Shown one piece after another: positions 8,043 to 15,917 of a stretch of 64,000 nucleotides of DNA. Under the pieces are notes generated by a model. It worked only from the letters and a program-made list of their open reading frames with translations. It did not search any database and was not told the DNA's origin. The stretch's first letter is position 1, and the number at the start of each line of letters is the position of its first letter. The translations under genes and the position numbers were made by a program. Origin of the DNA: Rudanella paleaurantiibacter (GTDB taxonomy: Bacteria > Bacteroidota > Bacteroidia > Cytophagales > Spirosomataceae); contig NZ_WELI01000013.1 of the NCBI RefSeq assembly GCF_009184635.1, positions 1 through 64,000 on the forward strand. Reading direction: 5' to 3'.

Positions 8043-8501
8043 ATGATTTCAAAAACATGTGGCTACGCAATACGCGGGCTGGTGTATCTGGCCCTCAAAA
8101 GCTCGGAACATCACAAAATTGGCATTCATGAGCTTGCGGAAGAGCTGGGCGTACCGCAACCTTTCCTGGGTAAAATTATGCAGGGACTGGTTCGGCGCGA
8201 CATTATCAGCTCCACCAAAGGCCCTAACGGCGGCTTCTACATTAACGACCGAACCCTGCACACGCCTATCATCGACGTGGTAGACGCTATCGACGGGCTC
8301 GGCATGTTTCGGCGGTGTTTTCTGGGTCTTCCCGAATGCGACAGCCATAACCCGTGCCCGCTGCACTCGCATGTGGTCACGTTTCGGGATTCGCTTTATG
8401 ATACCCTCCACGGGTTGAGCGTGGAGGAAATGGTCGAACATGTTCAGCAGGGCGAGTCGGTGCTGAGCCGACTCCCCAAAAGCTTTGGCGAATCGACCTG
8501 A
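8043..8501 (+). CDS. Rrf2-family Fe-S transcriptional regulator, NsrR-like
   Basis: This 152-residue protein has an N-terminal winged helix (SKTCGYAIRGLVYLALKSS, then ELAEELGVPQPFLGKIMQGL and STKGPNGGFYI). Three cysteines, Cys92, Cys99 and Cys105, lie in RRCFLGLPECDSHNPCPLH. In Rrf2 proteins such as NsrR and IscR these carry an Fe-S cluster; spacing here is C-x6-C-x5-C, slightly wider than in E. coli NsrR. NO reacting with the cluster usually lifts repression, so it is a likely sensor for ric, norB and perhaps nos. The start at 8043 was preferred to an upstream ATG at 7986 because family conservation begins at MISKTCGYAIRGL. The gene lies 96 bp behind ric. Confidence 0.9.
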   Translation: MISKTCGYAIRGLVYLALKSSEHHKIGIHELAEELGVPQPFLGKIMQGLVRRDIISSTKGPNGGFYINDRTLHTPIIDVVDAIDGLGMFRRCFLGLPECDSHNPCPLHSHVVTFRDSLYDTLHGLSVEEMVEHVQQGESVLSRLPKSFGEST

Positions 8502-8537
8502 CCGATTCACATTCACCAATTACCAAACCGTACTTTT

Positions 8538-9092
8538 ATGAAAACCCCATTCATTACCTTACTCATTACCAGCGCCTTGCTGGGATGCAACACCGAATCG
8601 ACCACACAAAACACAGATACCGGGCAGGAAACGACGGCTACGGTTGCCGGGCAATCGGCCGTACAAGACGACGACTCTCAGAAAGACGTGGTGAAAGTAG
8701 CCGCCGGCTCGCCCGACCACACCACGCTGGTAAAGGCCGTACAAACCGCCGGGCTGGTTGATGCGCTCTCCAATGCCGGGCCGTTTACCGTTTTTGCACC
8801 AACCAACGCGGCCTTCGACGCCCTGCCCGCCGGTACCGTTGATGATTTGCTCAAGCCCGAAAACAAAGAAAAACTGGCCGATATTCTGCAATACCACGTA
8901 TCAGTGGCGGGGTATCCGCTCGAAAACCTCCAGGATGGCCAGAAAATCAATCAGGTCAACGGGGGCGACGCCACCATCAGCGTGAAAGATGGCAAGTACA
9001 AAATCAACGATGCCAACATTGTCGGAACAGTAAAGGCTTCAAACGGCATTGTGCACATCATCGACAAAGTCATTTTGCCCCCGGCCAAGTAG
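8538..9092 (+). CDS. Fasciclin-domain (FAS1) lipoprotein
   Basis: This 184-residue protein starts with a lipoprotein signal peptide MKTPFITLLITSALLGC, then a low-complexity Thr/Gln-rich linker. A single FAS1 domain covers residues 55 to 184: SPDHTTLVKAVQTAGLVDAL, GPFTVFAPTNAAFDALPAG and the C-terminal IVGTVKASNGIVHIIDKVIL. FAS1 domains usually act in adhesion or protein-protein contacts at the cell surface. The gene starts 36 bp after the Rrf2 regulator and 45 bp before the next gene, so it probably belongs to the same transcription unit. Why a FAS1 lipoprotein would be made with NO-stress genes is not clear; a role in the envelope under nitrosative stress is only a guess. Confidence 0.92.
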   Translation: MKTPFITLLITSALLGCNTESTTQNTDTGQETTATVAGQSAVQDDDSQKDVVKVAAGSPDHTTLVKAVQTAGLVDALSNAGPFTVFAPTNAAFDALPAGTVDDLLKPENKEKLADILQYHVSVAGYPLENLQDGQKINQVNGGDATISVKDGKYKINDANIVGTVKASNGIVHIIDKVILPPAK

Positions 9093-9137
9093 TAGCCCTT
9101 ACGTTGCTCAACTGCGTTCACCTTTACTATTTCCATC

Positions 9138-10925
9138 ATGACAATTCCAGTACACCGGTTTCACATACCGGTTATGGGGCTGGCGTTTACCGTCGATACA
9201 CCGATTAAAGTTGCTCGATTCGGTATTTCGTCAGTGATGTCCATTATCGAAGACCGGCTGCTCGAAACCATGCGGCAGTATTATTATGGCCAGTTGAAGG
9301 AGCCGTATATCCCGATCAGCGACCGCGAAGATGACTACCGGGCCCGCCGGGTTACGGATTACCTTAATCTGGTCGACCGACTGGTGCAGGACGGGGTCAA
9401 TACCCTCAAACAAGCCGCATTCGATGCCGGCTCGGAGCTGGTGCGGTATTTTGAGATGCTCCCCGACGATAGTTTTCTCAAGAGCCAGTACCGGCAAATG
9501 CTGCAACTGGAGCCCGGAACGGATAAACACGGATTACAAACGTGGCTTCGGCAGCAGATTCGGCCCGGCAGCATTGATGTCAACATCATGACAAAGGTCG
9601 ACAAGAACAATGTCGACGCGTCGGGGGCAGTGCGCGAAAATGGCTCCGATGCCGTGACGGCCCTGCGCGGGTACGCCAACAGCACACTTACCAACTCGTC
9701 GGTTATTTTTTCGGCTGGCCTGAATCCGCGTCTGTTCAACTACCTCGAATCACTGCCAGCCTTTGAAGCCACGGGTTTGGGTGAGTTTCCGAAAAAAGTG
9801 GTCATTAAAGTGAGCGATTACCGTTCGGCGCTGATTCAGGGAAAGTACCTCGCCAAAAAAGGAATCTGGGTGAGCGAGTTCCGCATTGAATCGGGGCTGA
9901 ACTGCGGAGGGCACGCCTTTGCTACCGACGGCTTTTTGCTCGGTCCTATTCTGGCCGAGTTCAAAGCCCGCAAAGCCGAACTGACCGACGCTCTGTTTGG
10001 GCTGTACACACAGGCGTTGACCCAAAAAGGAAAACAGACCTTTGCGGAGCCGCACCCGCTCCGAATAACCGTGCAGGGGGGTATCGGCACACCAGCCGAG
10101 GCCGACCTCCTGCACCGGCTTTACGACGTGGACAGTACCGGTTGGGGTACGCCTTTTCTGCTGGTGCCCGAAGCGACTACCGTAGACGAACCCACGTTGA
10201 ACAGACTGTGTGGGGCCCGCGAAACCGACGTAGTGCTGAGCAAAGCCTCGCCCCTGGGAGTTCGGTTTTATTACCTCAAAGGCACCAGTTCGGAACGGGA
10301 AAAGCTGGCCCGTATCGGTCGGGGTAAACCCGGCAGCCCGTGCACCGAAAAACACCTGATTACAAACACCGAGTTTACGGAGCAGCCCATCTGCATGGCC
10401 TCGCGTGTGTATCAGAAGCAAAAACTCGCGCAACTGGCTACCCTCAACCTCAACCCGGATGCATACCAAAAACAAGCCGCCGACGTGCTCGAAAAAGAAT
10501 GTCTGTGTGTGGGTTTGAGCAACTCCGTGACGCACGTATATGGTACACCGTTCGTAAAAAATCGGTCGAGTGTCACGATTTGCCCCGGCCCCAACATTGC
10601 CTATTTTTCGCGGGTGGTTTCGTTGCAGACCATGACCGACCACATTTACGGGCGTACAGACCTGATTTCGGACCGCAACCGGCCGCATATGTTTCTGAAC
10701 GAACTGACGCAGTACCTCAACTACCTGGCCGAGCAATTGAACGAACTACGGCCGGAAGACACCAAACGGGCAACGTACTGCCGCGAGTTCGCTAAAAATC
10801 TGGCCGAGGGCATTGCGTACTACAGCCATCTGGCCGACGAGTTACCATCGCCCTCCGACCGGGATGCCTTTGCCCTCGGATTAGCCGATGCCCAACAACG
10901 ACTACACTCCTTAACGATCCGTTGA
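9138..10925 (+). CDS. Unrecognised 595-residue protein with nitronate-monooxygenase-like motifs and a Cys cluster
   Basis: I do not recognise this as a named family. It has no signal peptide and looks cytoplasmic. Three spaced segments recall FMN-dependent TIM barrels of the nitronate monooxygenase / FabK type: an opening PVMGLAFTVDTPIKVARFG (11-29), ESGLNCGGHAF (251-261) resembling the EAGGH segment with its catalytic His, and TVQGGIGTPAEADLL (311-325) with GWGTPF (335-340), resembling the phosphate-binding GGI...GT-FL segment. A second half holds Cys402, Cys419, Cys455, Cys457 and Cys482 (in KECLCVGL and TICPGPN), which could bind an Fe-S cluster or metal. It lies 45 bp behind the fasciclin gene and just before a terminator and norB. 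A role in NO or nitro-compound metabolism is inference from motifs and context. Confidence 0.6.
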   Translation: MTIPVHRFHIPVMGLAFTVDTPIKVARFGISSVMSIIEDRLLETMRQYYYGQLKEPYIPISDREDDYRARRVTDYLNLVDRLVQDGVNTLKQAAFDAGSELVRYFEMLPDDSFLKSQYRQMLQLEPGTDKHGLQTWLRQQIRPGSIDVNIMTKVDKNNVDASGAVRENGSDAVTALRGYANSTLTNSSVIFSAGLNPRLFNYLESLPAFEATGLGEFPKKVVIKVSDYRSALIQGKYLAKKGIWVSEFRIESGLNCGGHAFATDGFLLGPILAEFKARKAELTDALFGLYTQALTQKGKQTFAEPHPLRITVQGGIGTPAEADLLHRLYDVDSTGWGTPFLLVPEATTVDEPTLNRLCGARETDVVLSKASPLGVRFYYLKGTSSEREKLARIGRGKPGSPCTEKHLITNTEFTEQPICMASRVYQKQKLAQLATLNLNPDAYQKQAADVLEKECLCVGLSNSVTHVYGTPFVKNRSSVTICPGPNIAYFSRVVSLQTMTDHIYGRTDLISDRNRPHMFLNELTQYLNYLAEQLNELRPEDTKRATYCREFAKNLAEGIAYYSHLADELPSPSDRDAFALGLADAQQRLHSLTIR

Positions 10926-10930
10926 CCATT

Positions 10931-10985
10931 CCCTGAGCAGAGTCAGGCAAACGCCTGATAAATACCCTATCTGCTCAGGGCTTTT
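10931..10985 (+). terminator. Rho-independent terminator after the ric-regulator-FAS1-595aa unit
   Basis: An 11-bp perfect stem CCCTGAGCAGA / TCTGCTCAGGG (10931-10941 and 10970-10980) encloses a second small hairpin (TCAGGC/GCCTGA, 10943-10958) and is followed by CTTTTT. It starts 5 bp after the stop codon. It separates norB from the upstream unit, so norB needs its own promoter. Confidence 0.85.
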
Positions 10986-10998
10986 TCGGTCAGATTTG

Positions 10999-11013
10999 CA
11001 GAATAAAAGACCT
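10999..11013 (+). promoter_or_regulatory. 15-bp motif upstream of norB, shared with the ric upstream region
   Basis: CAGAATAAAAGACCT is identical to 7115-7129. It sits between the terminator at 10931-10985 and the norB ATG at 11041, in the only space where a norB promoter can be. The following bases are T-rich, as in the ric copy. Confidence 0.55.
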
Positions 11014-11040
11014 TATTTTCTTTTTTTAATCGATTCAATC

Positions 11041-13353
11041 ATGCAGTATCGAAAATTATGGTGGGGGTTCATTCTGGTCATGGTGGGCTCTTTTGCCGTA
11101 CTTGGCTATTTTGGCGCAGAGATTTACCGGCAGGCTCCGCCCATTCCTGATAAAGTAGTGACACCCGACGGCCGGGTTTTATTCACCGGCGAGGATATCC
11201 GCAACGGACAAAACGTGTGGCAGTCGATTGGGGGCCATGCCGTAGGCTCAATCTGGGGGCACGGTGCCTACGTTGCCCCCGACTGGACCGCCGACTGGCT
11301 GCACCGTGAAGCCACGTACATTCTGGACAGCTGGGCGCAGGTAGCCAAAGGCAAACCATTTGCCGCAGCCGATGCCGAAACACAGGCCGCCCTCAAAATA
11401 CGCTTACAGCAGTTGCTCCGCAAAAACACTTTTAACCAGCCAACGGCCACCCTCACGGTTGCCGGGGTTCGGGCAGAGGCCGTATCCGCAAACAGCCAGT
11501 ATTATACCGGACTGTTTATGAACGACAAGGCGTTGGCCAGTCATCGGGATGCGTACGCAATACCGGAAAACAGTGTGAAAGACCCCGCCCGGATGCGGCA
11601 GCTCAACGCCTTTTTCTTCTGGGCGTCGTGGGCCTGTGTTACGCAGCGTCCGAACGAAACCATTAGCTACACCAACAACTGGCCATCGGAAGAACTGGTT
11701 GGCAACAAGCCAAGCACCGATCTCGTATTCTGGACCGGCTTCAGCGTAATTGTTCTTCTGGCGGGCATTGGTTTACTGGTATGGCACCATGCCTCCACGC
11801 CCGAAGACACCCTGGAACCGGGTTTTCTGCCCAAACGAGACCCGCTTCTGGGCCTTGTTGCGACGCCATCTATGCGGGCCACCGAGAAATACTTCTGGAT
11901 TGTGACAGCCCTACTGGTGGTGCAGGTGGGCCTTGGCGGTATAACGGCGCACTTCGGCGTTGAGGGGCAAGGGTTCTTTGGGTTTCCGCTTGCGGAGTAC
12001 CTCCCCTACGCTGTTTCGCGCAGCTGGCACGTACAACTGGCTATTTTCTGGATTGCTACCTCGTGGCTGGCTACAGGTCTGTTTATTGCCCCGGCCGTAT
12101 CGGGGGTTGAGCCCAAATTCCAACGACTGGGTGTTAATTTTCTGTTCGGTGCCCTGCTGGTCATTGTGGTGGGTTCACTGGCAGGTCAGTGGTTTGGGGT
12201 GATGCAGAAACTGGGGCTGGTTGAGAATTTCTGGTTCGGGCATCAGGGGTACGAATACGTCGATATTGGCCGGTTCTGGCAGATTTTCCTCTTGGTAGGT
12301 TTGTTTCTGTGGCTGTTTCTGATGGGTCGCGCCATCTGGCCTGCGCTCAAACCCGATGCTGACGGACGCCCGGCCGAAAGTCGCCATTTGCTGACGTTGT
12401 TCCTTATTTCGTCTATTGCCATTGCGGCTTTCTACGGCGCGGGACTGATGTGGGGTCGACAAACGAACCTCGCCATTGCCGAATACTGGCGGTGGTGGGT
12501 GGTACACCTCTGGGTTGAAGGCTTTTTCGAGGTATTTGCCACGGTGGTTATCGCGTTCTTGTTTGTGCGACTGGGTTTACTGCGTATTCAGAGTGCCACG
12601 AGTCAGGTGTTGTTTTCAACCATTATCTTTCTCTTTGGGGGGATAATCGGCACCTGCCACCACCTTTATTTTAGCGGTACACCCACCTCTGTGATGGCCC
12701 TCGGTGCTACGTTTAGCGCCCTGGAGGTAGTGCCGCTGGTGCTGCTGGGTTTTGAAGCCTACGCAAATCTCAAAATCAGCCGCTCAACACCCTGGATTCA
12801 GGCGTACAAATGGCCTATTTACTGTTTCGTAGCAGTTGCGTTCTGGAATCTGGTCGGGGCCGGCCTGTTTGGGTTCATCATCAACCCACCGCTTGCCCTG
12901 TACTACATGCAGGGGTTAAACACCACCCCTGTACACGGTCACACGGCACTGTTTGGTGTGTACGGAATTTTGGGAATCGGGCTAATGCTGTTCTCTCTAC
13001 GGGCCATGAACACCCGTTCGGTCTGGAAAGACGGCACTATCCGGTTTGCGTTTTGGTCAATCAATATCGGGTTGGGCCTGATGGTGCTACTGAGTGTACT
13101 GCCCATCGGCCTGTTGCAAACCTGGGCCAGCGTAGAACACGGTCTTTGGTACGCGCGCTCATTGGAGTTTATGCAAACCGACACCATGCAGTTGTTGCGC
13201 TGGTTGCGGGTAGTGGGCGATACCGTTTTTGCGGCCGGTGTGCTGGCGTTGGCCTGGTTTATCATTGGCCTGAAAACGGGCCGGTCTTTGGTGCCAACCG
13301 CACCCAATCGTCGGCCTACGCCCGACTATGAACTGGCCGATGCCGAGGTATAG
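11041..13353 (+). CDS. norB: Quinol-dependent nitric oxide reductase (qNorB)
   Basis: This 770-residue membrane protein reduces 2 NO to N2O with electrons from quinol. It has a first membrane span (WWGFILVMVGSFAVLGYFG) and then a long periplasmic N-terminal region with GQNVWQSIGGHAVGSIWGHG, the fused NorC-like domain of qNor that lacks a haem c motif. A haem-copper oxidase-like core of about 13 spans follows, with metal-binding His residues in SWHVQLAIFWI, HLWVEGFFEVFAT, GTCHHLYFSGT and PVHGHTALFGVYG. The Glu in WVEGFFE is typical of NO reductases. The start was set at ATG 11041, not the in-frame TTG at 10996, because the TTG falls inside the shared upstream motif. A terminator follows directly. 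Confidence 0.97.
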   Translation: MQYRKLWWGFILVMVGSFAVLGYFGAEIYRQAPPIPDKVVTPDGRVLFTGEDIRNGQNVWQSIGGHAVGSIWGHGAYVAPDWTADWLHREATYILDSWAQVAKGKPFAAADAETQAALKIRLQQLLRKNTFNQPTATLTVAGVRAEAVSANSQYYTGLFMNDKALASHRDAYAIPENSVKDPARMRQLNAFFFWASWACVTQRPNETISYTNNWPSEELVGNKPSTDLVFWTGFSVIVLLAGIGLLVWHHASTPEDTLEPGFLPKRDPLLGLVATPSMRATEKYFWIVTALLVVQVGLGGITAHFGVEGQGFFGFPLAEYLPYAVSRSWHVQLAIFWIATSWLATGLFIAPAVSGVEPKFQRLGVNFLFGALLVIVVGSLAGQWFGVMQKLGLVENFWFGHQGYEYVDIGRFWQIFLLVGLFLWLFLMGRAIWPALKPDADGRPAESRHLLTLFLISSIAIAAFYGAGLMWGRQTNLAIAEYWRWWVVHLWVEGFFEVFATVVIAFLFVRLGLLRIQSATSQVLFSTIIFLFGGIIGTCHHLYFSGTPTSVMALGATFSALEVVPLVLLGFEAYANLKISRSTPWIQAYKWPIYCFVAVAFWNLVGAGLFGFIINPPLALYYMQGLNTTPVHGHTALFGVYGILGIGLMLFSLRAMNTRSVWKDGTIRFAFWSINIGLGLMVLLSVLPIGLLQTWASVEHGLWYARSLEFMQTDTMQLLRWLRVVGDTVFAAGVLALAWFIIGLKTGRSLVPTAPNRRPTPDYELADAEV

Positions 13354-13358
13354 TTAAA

Positions 13359-13400
13359 AAACACAAGGGGGCTGCGTTTCGACGTAGCCCCCTTGTGTTT
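13359..13400 (+). terminator. Rho-independent terminator after norB
   Basis: There is an 18-bp stem with one mismatch (arms 13359-13376 and 13383-13400, loop TTTCGA), GC-rich in the middle (AGGGGGCT) and bounded by A and T runs. It starts 6 bp after the norB stop. The A-rich left flank also gives a U-tract on the opposite strand, so it could work in both directions. Confidence 0.88.
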
Positions 13401-13546
13401 ATACTTGTTCAACTTTTGTTCATGTATTGCCGAGTAACAAAACCGCCTTTAGGCGCTATGAGGCAACGTATAGTGTGTAAACATGGGCTCAAATGAGGCC
13501 ATTTGTTTAATGGAACCTCACCCTTATTGCCCCATCTTACCGAGCA

Positions 13547-15706
13547 TCAATTGAAAAATACCTCGTCGACAAATACCCAGCCGGGTTGACCCTTGCCCGG
13601 ATGCCAGGCTGGTAGCTTGGTAACCGGCCGGGCCACAATCTTGACCACAGCACAATTCTCCCCGTTCAGAGCGGCCTGAATGCCCTCAATCCGGCCCGAC
13701 TCCTCTTTCTGCGGCTGCGTGGGCTGAATTTTCTGAATCAGTTTCAGATGGGCTTTATCGGGGCCACCCCAAACCTCGACGGTGGTCGGCGGCATAATGT
13801 AGCTACCCGTATTTTTGCCGATGCTCATGGTCACCGATTTGAGCGGTACCGGACGGGTGAAGGTAAAAAATGCCTCAAACGGCTTTTCGCGGAAGCCTAG
13901 CCAGGCTACGTCCTTGAAATTTTCGATGGTGCCTTTTTTGCCGTCAATGAGGGTTTTGCCGCCTTCGCCGAGGTATTGCGGGTTGGGTTCGTTAATCAAC
14001 TCGGCACGGTCGGGCTTGTGTTGCCCCCCAAAGAAGGTGTACTCCACGAGTTCGCTCGCGTACCATTTGTCTTTGGTGGCCCGCGCTTTCACGACCGTGA
14101 AGCCGTTGACGGCAAACGGTTTCTGGTACACGGGCGATTTAAGCGTGTCGGGCTCTGAACCGTCGGTTGTGTACCGAATCTGTACGCCCGGCAAGGGGTG
14201 CTTAAAGGTTACGGGCGTTTGAGCCGTTATCACAAACTGCTCGTTGACCAACATCGGCGGGTTTAGCTTCAGCCGTTCGTTATCGCTCGGCACATAGCCA
14301 GCCACAAACCGAATACCCTTGTTTTGCCCCTGCAACTGAGCCAATTCGGCCGTACCGAGCGGGGTATTCCAAACAAAAACCTCTTTCAGTGAGGCCAGTT
14401 GCGACAGCGACGCCAGCGCATCTTTGTTCACTTTTGTGCCCGACAAGGCCAGCGAACGCAGGTTGGGTAGGCTTTTCAGATCGGCCAGCGTTTTGCCAGT
14501 CACCTCGGTGTTGTTCAGAATGAGCTTTTCGAGGTTTTCGAACCCGGCAACCGTTTTCAGATCTTCATCTCGCACCGGCATATTGGTCAAATTGAGCGAC
14601 ACAAGCTGGGTTTTCACCGCCGACAACTCGGCTAAATGTTCGGGCTTGTAGGCTTCGCGCACAAAGAAACTGGCCTGCAAAGCCGGGGAGTCGTGGGCCA
14701 GCGGTACTACCACCCGAAACGGTGTATTGACTTGCTGGAGCGCATCTTCCGAAACCGCATCGAAATCGTAGGCCACAACCTCGGCCTCTGCCCCACCCCG
14801 CACAGCGTTCAGGTGCGCTTGTACCAACACCCGCAACGGGTCGTTTTGCGCCAGGGCACCGAGCGATTTTTTGGTATCGGCACCGGCCTTAATCCAGGCC
14901 GTCAGCAGGGCTACCTCCTCGGGCGAAAGTTGCGTTTTGCCTTTTGGGGGCATGTGCTTTTTGTCGTCCAGCGGCAGGTTAGCCCGTTGGATCATGTGGC
15001 TGTTAAGTGGGTCACCAGCCACCCAGATGGGGCCATTTTTGCCACCTTTGAGGAGTCCGGCCAGCGTGGTCATCAGCAACTCACCTTTCTGCTTCTGCTC
15101 GTTATGGCACTGATAACATTTGGTTTTCAGAATGGGCTCGATGGTGCTTACAAACACGGGCGTATCGTCGGTGAAGACCATTTCCGGCGCGGCTTCTTCG
15201 TTCGGAAACAGGTAATCTTCGCCGTGGGTCAGGCTCGCCCCAAAATGCCCCGTAACGAACAGGCAAAGGGTACTCAGGCCCAGAACCGGAGCGAACAACC
15301 GGCTATTGCGTTCGGGCCGCTCGTTGAGCACCACCAACGCGTAGGCCAGCAGACTCATGCCCACGCCCGTGTACTTATGCCAGTTGAGCAGGTTATCGGT
15401 ATAGCCGCCCTCCCGCGACAGAAAAAAGCCCATCAGGGCCGCCGTTGCCGCCGACAGAGCTGTAACCACCAGTAAAAACCGAAACAGTTGGGCTACCCCC
15501 TCCCCCGCAAACGCTTTACGGAATACCCACAACAACCCAACCAGCACCAACAACCCAATGGGCAGGTGCAACAGCATAGGGTGCATGCGGCCGACGGGTT
15601 GCAGCCAGCCCGGCAGGACTACTTTTTCCTGAAAAATGAGCAGGAAAACGAGCAACAGGTTTAACGCTAACAGAACATTGGCGGCAACCGCCTGAAAACG
15701 ACGCAT
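13547..15706 (-). CDS. Multidomain membrane cytochrome c with LRR-like repeats and chitobiase-type C-terminal domain
   Basis: This protein of 719 residues starts at MRRFQAVAANVLLALNLLLV with about five membrane spans, including MLLHLPIGLLVLVGLLWVF as in DUF2231-type membrane domains. Next is a Planctomycete-type cytochrome c domain: TKCYQCHNEQKQKGELLM and MPPKGKTQLSPEEVALLTAW. Leucine-rich-like repeats follow (LKTVAGFENLEKLILNNTEV, LADLKSLPNLRSLALSGTKV), then a CHB_HEX_C-like module (GVQIRYTTDGSEPD) and a discoidin-like tail. It is the last of three leftward genes with DUF1501 and DUF1553 partners. An upstream in-frame start at 15814 runs through a REP repeat and was rejected. The substrate and electron partner are unknown; the family is common in Planctomycetes and Bacteroidota. 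Confidence 0.85.
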   Translation of the reverse strand: MRRFQAVAANVLLALNLLLVFLLIFQEKVVLPGWLQPVGRMHPMLLHLPIGLLVLVGLLWVFRKAFAGEGVAQLFRFLLVVTALSAATAALMGFFLSREGGYTDNLLNWHKYTGVGMSLLAYALVVLNERPERNSRLFAPVLGLSTLCLFVTGHFGASLTHGEDYLFPNEEAAPEMVFTDDTPVFVSTIEPILKTKCYQCHNEQKQKGELLMTTLAGLLKGGKNGPIWVAGDPLNSHMIQRANLPLDDKKHMPPKGKTQLSPEEVALLTAWIKAGADTKKSLGALAQNDPLRVLVQAHLNAVRGGAEAEVVAYDFDAVSEDALQQVNTPFRVVVPLAHDSPALQASFFVREAYKPEHLAELSAVKTQLVSLNLTNMPVRDEDLKTVAGFENLEKLILNNTEVTGKTLADLKSLPNLRSLALSGTKVNKDALASLSQLASLKEVFVWNTPLGTAELAQLQGQNKGIRFVAGYVPSDNERLKLNPPMLVNEQFVITAQTPVTFKHPLPGVQIRYTTDGSEPDTLKSPVYQKPFAVNGFTVVKARATKDKWYASELVEYTFFGGQHKPDRAELINEPNPQYLGEGGKTLIDGKKGTIENFKDVAWLGFREKPFEAFFTFTRPVPLKSVTMSIGKNTGSYIMPPTTVEVWGGPDKAHLKLIQKIQPTQPQKEESGRIEGIQAALNGENCAVVKIVARPVTKLPAWHPGKGQPGWVFVDEVFFN

Positions 15707-15761
15707 GGTAAAAATAGTGAATGCTTGAGGGATTCGGTGGTAGTGTGGAGCTAACGCGTAG

Positions 15762-15880
15762 CTGCTGACGCAAGGCCCTTCGACAGGCTCAGGGTGACGA
15801 TCAGCAGCTGTCACAAAAGCAAGATTTGAGTTAGGCGTGTCGTGTCACCCTGAGCCTGTCGAAGGGCCGTGCGTCAGCAA
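15762..15880. repeat. Inverted pair of REP-like repeats
   Basis: Two copies of a 37-bp repeat face each other: 15762-15798 (minus orientation) and 15844-15880 (plus orientation), differing at only one or two positions and separated by 45 bp. The core is the same as at 245-280. The pair lies between the DUF1501 gene and the cytochrome gene on the same strand. Paired REPs of this kind are often moved by RAYT-type transposases and can form mRNA hairpins that affect expression of the downstream gene. Confidence 0.88.
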
Positions 15881-15917
15881 TAGACAATCAAAACAACCAT
15901 TTGATAATCAACTATTA

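Noticed and set aside
10996-11040. Upstream TTG start for norB adding 15 residues
   Set aside because: The ATG at 11041 gives a normal qNor N-terminus, and the TTG lies in the shared upstream motif.
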